Assembly (NCBI GenBank): GCA_023393265.1
Contig: JAEWME010000314.1
Span: 1 to 11,875 of the forward strand
Length of the DNA: 11,875 bases
From: Bacteroidota bacterium
GTDB taxonomy: Bacteria; Bacteroidota; Bacteroidia; Bacteroidales; Prolixibacteraceae
Reading direction: 5' to 3'
In this document: positions 7,601-11,875 of the stretch, one piece after another
Layout of the letters: every line of letters starts with the position of its first letter
How positions within the stretch are numbered: the stretch's first letter is position 1
Notes under the pieces: generated by a model
The model's database searches: none
The model's input: only the letters and a program-made list of their open reading frames with translations
What the model was told of the DNA's origin: nothing
Program-made: the position numbers and the translations under genes

Positions 7601-7702
7601 TACCCCCAAAAAGTTAAACCCGACGATCCCCAGCAGGACGATAATCAGGCTCATCACGATGGAGCCGACTGGTCGTTTGAGGGCAATATCAGAAATAATC
7701 AT
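4625..7702 (-). CDS. RND multidrug efflux pump, inner-membrane permease (AcrB/MexB-like, HAE1 type)
   Basis: At 1025 residues this is full length for the family. It exports substrates from membrane and periplasm using the proton gradient. TM1 lies at about 14-34, followed by FLGVRLYPAIDPPVI. The proton-relay residues are present: D401 and D402 in GLVVDDGIVVTENI (TM4) and K920 in GIVTKNG (TM10). Two large periplasmic loops (about 35-330 and 550-850) show the duplicated RND layout, and TM clusters lie at about 335-485 and 855-1008. A glycine follows the Asp pair where alanine is frequent. The start ATG overlaps the adaptor stop by 4 bases (ATGA). Substrates cannot be read from sequence; drugs, bile acids, fatty acids or solvents are all possible. 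Heavy-metal (CusA-type) pumps are less likely given the close HAE1-like motifs. Confidence 0.96.
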   Translation of the reverse strand: MIISDIALKRPVGSIVMSLIIVLLGIVGFNFLGVRLYPAIDPPVITVQANYTGANAEIIESQITEPLEKSINGIEGVKSISSRSAIGSSSITVEFNLGADLEKAANDVRDKVSQAMRSLPQDMDAPPTVTKADANSDPIIMLIAQSSEMTEIELSDYAENVLMEKLQTIPGVSSVGIYGQQKPAMRLWIDPKKLVAYNLTASDVTAALMKENVEMPGGKIRGNSTELTVKTFGRLESEDDFNNLIIKQVNNQIIRFSDIGEAVLGPQNEESGARINGITGVVLVLIPLPGANDIQIADEFYKRLDQIKATAPKGLQLHIERDKSIFVRQSVQDVIETLLIAIALVVIIIFLFFRNWIIAIRPLIDIPVSLIGTFFIMYIFGYSVNVLTLLGIVLATGLVVDDGIVVTENIFKRIEQGMDKWQAAFEGTREIFFAVISTSLTLAIVFIPVIFLEGFTGRLFREFGIVVASAVLISAFVSLTLTSVLNVKLGGSAGHHSRFYLASEPFFQGMESGYRRVLKFFIQWKWISFALLGLCVAFILIFSKTLKSELAPLEDHSFIRTSITAPEGTEYSATQSIVDRVAQLNLDSIPESLYVLARYGGGGNSSANSGFVITTLTDPKERKVTQQDVYEKISNIYRKIPDARIIASQEPTITTSFSRGLPVQFVLQNLDFDKIQQVLPQFLDEAQNSPVFSNVDVDLKFNKPELNVKVDRLKATSLGVNERDISDALNYAFSGGRTGYFLRNNKQYYVIAQVKREDRNIPADISSLYVRSNTGQMIQLDNLVTVTENSAPPTLYHYNRYKSATISANTAKGKTLGEGIEEMQRIADKLLDSSFNTALAGTSRDYAESSSNISFALVLALLLIYLILAAQFESFRDPFIIMLTVPMAIAGAMLALGIFGQTLNIFSEIGMILLIGIVTKNGILIVEFANQKQKSGLSKSVAAFEAASARFRPILMTSLATIFGALPIALALGAGAQSRVPLGIVVVGGLMFSLLLTLFVIPVTYIVMSAKKDSTQNQTTIQNDK

Positions 7703-8784
7703 AACGAATCGGACTTAACAGTTGAGTAGGAAAGTTTCGAGCCTTCTTTCAGGAAAAGAATGCCTGTTGTAATAATGGTGTCTCCGGCCTGAATTCCTTC
7801 CGTGATTTCGATGTTCGAAGATCTTCTCACGCCGGTTTTTATTTCGGTGAAATGCGCTTTCCCGTTTCTGGCCACAATCACACTCTTGGTTTGTTCCGAA
7901 GGAATGATAGCCTGGGTTGGTATGAGCAGTGCATCTTTCTTTTCATTGAGTTGCAGGTTGATGTCGGTGAATGCCCCCGGAAGGAGGTTGGCGGAGCGAT
8001 TTTCCACCAGCGCCCTCACTTTCAGGTTGCGGGTGGAAACGTCAATTCCTTGTTCGGTTGCAAATACGGTAGCTTCATATTGCCGGTCGTCGTTCGACAT
8101 GCGAAAGTTGATTTTCATTCCCGGCTTAATTTCAGAACTGTATTTCTCCGGAACGCTGAAGTCGAGCTTCAGTTTGTCTTCGCTTCGGATGGTTGCCAGC
8201 GAGGTCGATGGCGTCACCTGCGCACCAACGCTGATGTTCCGCAAACCGATCACTCCGTCGAAAGGGGCCAGTACTTCTGTTTTGCGTATCAGCACTTTTT
8301 GAACTTCAATGTCGGCCCGAAGCGAGTTAAGCTGCAGTCCGGTCTGGTCGTAGTCGTTTTGGCTGATGCCGTTTACTTTCAGCAATTCTGACTGGCGTTC
8401 GTGTATTTTTTCCTGAATGGCGAGTTGGCTTTGCAGTTTTTTGAGTCCCGCCTGAAGGTCGTCGTCAAATAATTTCACGAGCAAAGTGCCTTTCTTTACT
8501 TGTTTCCCCTCGGGAAGATTGATGAAAACCACCCGTCCGGACACTTCGTTTTTCAGGTCAACTTCGTCGTAGGCCAGCAAAGAACCTGAAACCGATATTT
8601 CGTCGATCAGTAGCGAATGGCCGACAACAAAAGCATCCACTTTTGCCTGCATTCCGCGTGCACCAGGACCTTGATCTTTGGATAATGGCTTATTTTCTCC
8701 CGACGGCTTCAGAAAATGAAATGCGAGAAAAGCAACAATTGCCAGGGCAGTGATAACAGAGAGCCACTTTAGCGTCTTGTTCAT
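7699..8784 (-). CDS. RND efflux periplasmic adaptor (membrane fusion protein, HlyD family)
   Basis: The 361-residue protein joins the pump to the outer-membrane channel. One N-terminal membrane anchor (about residues 7-25) lacks a lipobox cysteine, so it is anchored by a helix, not by lipid. The two halves of the lipoyl domain are at about 72-108 (VSGRVVFINLPEGKQVKKG) and 165-200 (VLAPFDGVIG). The short helical hairpin between them (109-165) includes GISQNDYD. The beta-barrel and membrane-proximal domains follow, with PGMKINF near 221-227 and LIPTQAI in the last third. It is the first gene of the operon. I saw no full TAnnTTTG match within about 250 bases upstream on its strand, so its promoter may need an activator or another sigma factor. 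Confidence 0.95.
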   Translation of the reverse strand: MNKTLKWLSVITALAIVAFLAFHFLKPSGENKPLSKDQGPGARGMQAKVDAFVVGHSLLIDEISVSGSLLAYDEVDLKNEVSGRVVFINLPEGKQVKKGTLLVKLFDDDLQAGLKKLQSQLAIQEKIHERQSELLKVNGISQNDYDQTGLQLNSLRADIEVQKVLIRKTEVLAPFDGVIGLRNISVGAQVTPSTSLATIRSEDKLKLDFSVPEKYSSEIKPGMKINFRMSNDDRQYEATVFATEQGIDVSTRNLKVRALVENRSANLLPGAFTDINLQLNEKKDALLIPTQAIIPSEQTKSVIVARNGKAHFTEIKTGVRRSSNIEITEGIQAGDTIITTGILFLKEGSKLSYSTVKSDSL

Positions 8785-8848
8785 CTGGTATTATTTAGTT
8801 GGTTGTTTTTTGTTTCACCCGTTTTTCAGTAAAACCGGCGTTTTTTGA

Positions 8849-8862
8849 CCTTTCCCGAAAGG
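8849..8862. promoter_or_regulatory. Short palindrome in the divergent intergenic region, possible operator
   Basis: CCTTTCCCGAAAGG has perfect 6-base arms around a 2-base centre, 64 bases upstream of the adaptor ATG. A two-base loop is too tight for an RNA hairpin, so if it means anything it is a DNA-binding site. The rest of the 8785-9070 spacer is AT-rich with two -7 words for the divergent gene and no further recognisable element. No regulator gene lies nearby. Chance is a real alternative. Confidence 0.25.
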
Positions 8863-9000
8863 AAAAGTTTAATGCGAAATTATGGAATTATTGATGTTTT
8901 TTCCCAGCTAAAATCTAAATTTCTGTTAATGACCGGGTGAAATGTTTTCTTAATTTATAATTAGGTTAAGTTGATCGGTGATAACGCTGAAGATTTCGTG

Positions 9001-9008
9001 TAAGTTTG
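9001..9008 (+). promoter_or_regulatory. Possible upstream -7 promoter element for the SpoIID-like gene
   Basis: TAAGTTTG matches TAnnTTTG and lies 62 bases before the ATG at 9071. No -33 TTTG is found at 19-21 bases. It may be a second start, or chance. Confidence 0.35.
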
Positions 9009-9032
9009 TCTGAAATTAAACCATCGGTCCTA

Positions 9033-9040
9033 TATATTTG
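9033..9040 (+). promoter_or_regulatory. Probable -7 promoter element for the SpoIID-like gene; decides its start codon
   Basis: TATATTTG matches TAnnTTTG. A weak -33 (TCTG at 9009-9012) sits 20 bases upstream. Transcription would start near 9045-9047, downstream of the in-frame TTG at 9038, so that TTG would not be in the message and the ATG at 9071 is the start. Confidence 0.55.
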
Positions 9041-9070
9041 TGGTTTCAATTGTTCCTGAAAATTGAGACT

Positions 9071-10402
9071 ATGAACGAACCGCAAATTCATGTTGGCATT
9101 ATGCAGGGGACCGAAATCTGTTTCTGCCTGAATGGCGCATTTAGGTTACTTTCCGGCGAGTTGATGTCAGATGGGCCGCACCGTGCGAAGCTTGAACAAA
9201 ATCAAATTTTGCTCGAAGAAAAACCTGTTTCAGGTGACCGCCTGATTTTTGTTCCGGCGAATCCGGCTGATTCATCATTCGAATTAATGGATGTAACCAT
9301 CGGAATTAATTTTCACTGGGAACGTAAAGAAAACCAGGTTTTTGGCGGCTCGCTCGAAATTTTGGCCGATGGAGAATCGCTTTGGGCCATCAACCATGTT
9401 TCGCTCGAAGATTACCTGACTTCAGTGATTTCGTCGGAGATGAAAGCGACGAGCAATCCCGAATTGCTGAAAGCACACGCCATCATTTCCCGTTCGTGGC
9501 TAATGGCGCAGATCGAAAAAAGCAAACAGTTGCAGCAGTCGGGCCAGTTGTATCGGTGCATCTTGGAAACCGATACCGAATATATTCGCTGGTACGACCG
9601 CGAAGATCACCGGCTGTTCGATGTTTGTGCCGACGACCATTGCCAGCGCTACCAGGGAATCACCCGGCAATCGACCGACGCCGTGGTGCAGGCAATTCAC
9701 GAAACACGGGGCATCTTTCTCGAAGAAGGTGGTAAAATTTGCGATGCCCGCTTTTCGAAAAGTTGTGGCGGTGTCACCGAGACATTCGAAAATGTTTGGG
9801 AATCGGCAGTGCATCCGTATTTGCAGTCGGTCGCTGACAAGCCGGATTTGAAAGACAGTTTTGCTCCTGATTTGTCGGAAGAAAGTTCGGCTGACGCGTG
9901 GATCAGGCAAAGTCCGGCAGCATTTTGCAACACCACCGACGGCAAAGTTTTGTCGCAGGTTTTGAACGATTACGATCAGGAAACGCCCGACTTTTTCCGT
10001 TGGAAAGTGAATTACACACAAGAGCAGCTTTCGGAATTGGTTTGCCGGAAAACGGGCCGCGACTTTGGGCAAATCCTCGATCTGGTGCCGGTGGAACGGG
10101 GCAAATCCGGACGGTTGATTCGCCTGAAAATCATTGGTGCCAAACAAACACTGGTGATCGGCAAAGAACTTGAAATCCGCAAAACGCTTTCCGAATCGCA
10201 TTTGTACAGTTCGGCCTTTGTCGTCGATAAACATGAAATCAGTGGTGGCATTCCGCAGTCGTTCACGCTCACCGGGGCAGGGTGGGGGCACGGCGTCGGA
10301 CTTTGTCAGATTGGCGCCGCCATGATGGCCGAACAGGGCTACCGGTTCGACCAGATTTTGCTGCATTATTTCCGTGGCGCAGCGTTGGTAAAAGAATACT
10401 GA
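9071..10402 (+). CDS. SpoIID/LytB domain protein, probable peptidoglycan lytic transglycosylase
   Basis: The 443-residue protein matches SpoIID, which in spore formers cleaves glycan strands lacking stem peptides. LEDYLTSVISSEMKA (residues 112-126) contains the expected catalytic glutamate, E123, followed by ELLKAHAIISRSW (131-143). The SCGGVTETFENVWES block (231-245) and the C-terminal GAGWGHGVGLCQIGA block (402-416) are strongly conserved in the family. H190, C191 and C232 could bind the metal seen in known SpoIID structures; this is inference. Bacteroidota do not sporulate, so the role is more likely cell-wall remodelling or recycling. No signal peptide or membrane anchor is visible from either the ATG at 9071 or the TTG at 9038, which is odd for an enzyme whose substrate is in the periplasm. 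The ATG is chosen because a -7 element overlaps the TTG. Confidence 0.88.
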   Translation: MNEPQIHVGIMQGTEICFCLNGAFRLLSGELMSDGPHRAKLEQNQILLEEKPVSGDRLIFVPANPADSSFELMDVTIGINFHWERKENQVFGGSLEILADGESLWAINHVSLEDYLTSVISSEMKATSNPELLKAHAIISRSWLMAQIEKSKQLQQSGQLYRCILETDTEYIRWYDREDHRLFDVCADDHCQRYQGITRQSTDAVVQAIHETRGIFLEEGGKICDARFSKSCGGVTETFENVWESAVHPYLQSVADKPDLKDSFAPDLSEESSADAWIRQSPAAFCNTTDGKVLSQVLNDYDQETPDFFRWKVNYTQEQLSELVCRKTGRDFGQILDLVPVERGKSGRLIRLKIIGAKQTLVIGKELEIRKTLSESHLYSSAFVVDKHEISGGIPQSFTLTGAGWGHGVGLCQIGAAMMAEQGYRFDQILLHYFRGAALVKEY

Positions 10403-10452
10403 TCCGGCGATTATTGTTGCGACCATTCGCCTGTCAATTGGCTGAAAGCGCT

Positions 10453-10460
10453 TATCTTTG
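10453..10460 (+). promoter_or_regulatory. Probable -7 promoter element for uvrB
   Basis: TATCTTTG matches TAnnTTTG and lies 66 bases before the uvrB ATG, within the 124-base gap after the SpoIID-like gene. Only a weak -33 (CCTG at 10430-10433, 19-base spacing) is present. No SOS-type LexA box was recognised, though I cannot exclude a lineage-specific one. Confidence 0.55.
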
Positions 10461-10526
10461 CCGACAGAAAACTTCAAACATTCAGGCGTATTCTCCTGTT
10501 TATTTCCGCAACAAAACACGCTCAGC

Positions 10527-11875
10527 ATGGAATTTAAAATTGTCTCAGAATACCAGCCAACCGGCGACCAGCCCGAAGCCATCAGGCAACTGTCTGAAGG
10601 TTTGCGAAACGGCACCACCTGTCAGACTTTGCTTGGGGTAACCGGCTCCGGAAAAACATTCACCATGGCCAACGTGATCGCCGAGGTGCAGCGGCCAGCC
10701 CTGATTCTGAGCCACAATAAAACGCTGGCAGCCCAGCTTTATGCCGAGATGAAGCAGTTTTTTCCGGAGAATGCGGTGGAATATTTCGTGTCGTATTACG
10801 ATTATTACCAGCCCGAAGCGTATTTGCCGGTGACCGACACCTACATCGAAAAAGACCTTTCCATCAACCAGGAAATCGAAAAACTGCGCTTGAGCACTTC
10901 TTCTTCGCTGCTCTCCGGAAGGCGCGATGTCATTGTCGTTTCGTCGGTTTCGTGCCTTTATGGTATCGGCAATCCGGAGGATTTTCATGCCAATGTCAAC
11001 GAAGTAAAAAAGGGCGAAGTGGTGAGCCGGAACGTTTTTCTCCGGAAGCTGGTCGATGCACTTTATTCGCGCAACGAGGTGGAATTTGATCGCGGCAAGT
11101 TCCGGGTGAAAGGCGACACCGTGGATGTTTTTCCGGCCTATGCCGACACAGCTTTTCGCATCGTTTTCTGGGGCGACGAGGTAGAAGAAATTTATTCGTT
11201 CGATCCGGTAAGCGGCGGAACCATCGAAGAACTGGATCATGCCACCATCTATCCGGCCAACATTTTTGTGACCACGAAGGAACGTATGCAGTTGGCTATC
11301 CGGCAAATTCAGGACGATTTGGTGAAACAGATTGCGTTCTTTAAGGAAGCAGGGAAACCGCTCGAAGCCAAACGTATTCAGGAAAGGGTTGAATACGATA
11401 TGGAAATGATGCGCGAACTGGGCTACTGTCCGGGCATCGAAAACTATTCGCGCTATTTCGACGGACGCGCGGCCGGTTCAAGACCATTTTGCCTGCTCGA
11501 TTATTTTCCGGACGATTTCATCACGATCATCGACGAAAGCCATGTCACTTTGCCGCAAATCCGCGCCATGTATGGCGGCGACCGGTCAAGAAAAGTGAAT
11601 TTGGTGGAATATGGTTTCCGGCTTCCGGCAGCGATCGATAACCGGCCGCTCACATTCGACGAGTTCGAAAGTGTGGTTGATCAAACCGTTTTTGTGAGTG
11701 CCACTCCGGCGGATTATGAACTGGAAAAATCGGAAGGCGTCGTAGTTGAACAGGTGATCAGGCCAACCGGGCTGCTCGATCCGATCATCGATGTCCGCCC
11801 AAGCCTGAACCAGATTGATAACCTGATGCACGAAGTTCACCTGCGCATCGAACGCAACGAGCGGGTGCTGGTGAC
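10527..11875 (+). CDS. uvrB: UvrABC excinuclease subunit B, 5' part (cut by the window end)
   Basis: UvrB is the helicase-like subunit that verifies DNA damage after UvrA loading and recruits UvrC for incision. The frame is open from the ATG to the last base, 449 codons plus two bases, about two thirds of the usual length of roughly 670 residues. Walker A is GVTGSGKTFT (residues 37-46), followed by SHNKTLAAQLY (62-72). The damage-probing beta-hairpin is VSYYDYYQPEAYLP (88-101). The DEAD-like box is IDESH (335-339), and VEYGFRLPAAIDNRPL (360-375), FVSATP (389-394) and VIRPTGLLDP (410-419) match E. coli UvrB closely. The remaining helicase motifs and the C-terminal UvrC-binding domain lie beyond the window. 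It has its own likely promoter, so co-transcription with the SpoIID-like gene is possible but not needed. Confidence 0.98.
   Translation, partial: MEFKIVSEYQPTGDQPEAIRQLSEGLRNGTTCQTLLGVTGSGKTFTMANVIAEVQRPALILSHNKTLAAQLYAEMKQFFPENAVEYFVSYYDYYQPEAYLPVTDTYIEKDLSINQEIEKLRLSTSSSLLSGRRDVIVVSSVSCLYGIGNPEDFHANVNEVKKGEVVSRNVFLRKLVDALYSRNEVEFDRGKFRVKGDTVDVFPAYADTAFRIVFWGDEVEEIYSFDPVSGGTIEELDHATIYPANIFVTTKERMQLAIRQIQDDLVKQIAFFKEAGKPLEAKRIQERVEYDMEMMRELGYCPGIENYSRYFDGRAAGSRPFCLLDYFPDDFITIIDESHVTLPQIRAMYGGDRSRKVNLVEYGFRLPAAIDNRPLTFDEFESVVDQTVFVSATPADYELEKSEGVVVEQVIRPTGLLDPIIDVRPSLNQIDNLMHEVHLRIERNERVLV

Noticed and set aside
9500..10618. Long open minus-strand frame (about 372 codons) antisense to the SpoIID-like gene
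   Set aside because: The plus strand here carries well-conserved SpoIID motifs and the uvrB start. The antisense frame has no recognisable domain and is explained by codon bias of the real genes.
10545..11306. Open minus-strand frame (about 253 codons) antisense to uvrB
   Set aside because: uvrB is unmistakable on the plus strand. The opposite frame is histidine- and phenylalanine-rich with no motif, typical of a shadow frame.

Overview
The window looks like ordinary chromosomal DNA from a member of the Bacteroidota, plausibly an environmental Marinilabiliales or Prolixibacteraceae relative; the family-level guess is inference. The evidence is the Bacteroidota -7 promoter word TAnnTTTG ahead of several genes (one with a correctly spaced -33 TTTG), the absence of Shine-Dalgarno sequences, a DUF4199 gene joined to a family 2 glycosyltransferase, and a short Bacteroidota-style SRP RNA. 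I see no insertion sequence, phage gene, integrase, CRISPR array or defence system.

Layout. Positions 1-363 are a minus-strand RNA cluster, read right to left: SRP RNA (4.5S, ffs), tRNA-Thr(UGU), tRNA-Tyr(GUA). A strong housekeeping promoter lies directly upstream at 368-398. On the plus strand follow a DUF4199 membrane protein and a polyprenyl-phosphate-type glycosyltransferase fused stop-to-start (574-2088), then a hemolysin III/PAQR-family membrane protein (2180-2833). Its stop codon abuts that of a convergent VanZ-like protein (2834-3238, minus). Positions 3337-8784 hold a complete minus-strand tripartite RND efflux operon in the order adaptor, inner-membrane pump, TolC-type outer-membrane channel, with overlapping reading frames. 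After a 286-bp divergent intergenic region come a SpoIID/LytB-type peptidoglycan enzyme (9071-10402, plus) and the first two thirds of uvrB (10527 to the window end, plus), the helicase subunit of nucleotide excision repair.

How the genes work together. The efflux operon encodes an entire inner-membrane-to-outside export machine with no regulator in sight. The DUF4199/glycosyltransferase pair probably modifies an envelope glycan, and the SpoIID-like protein probably acts on peptidoglycan, so much of the window concerns the cell envelope. The SRP RNA and tRNAs serve membrane-protein targeting and translation. Three leftmost-possible TTG starts (2174, 3265, 9038) were rejected in favour of downstream ATG codons.

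I did not find a convincing undescribed biological system. The points most worth a second look are the compact SRP RNA-tRNA transcription unit with a hairpin between its tRNAs, the SpoIID-like enzyme with no visible signal peptide, and the DUF4199/glycosyltransferase coupling.
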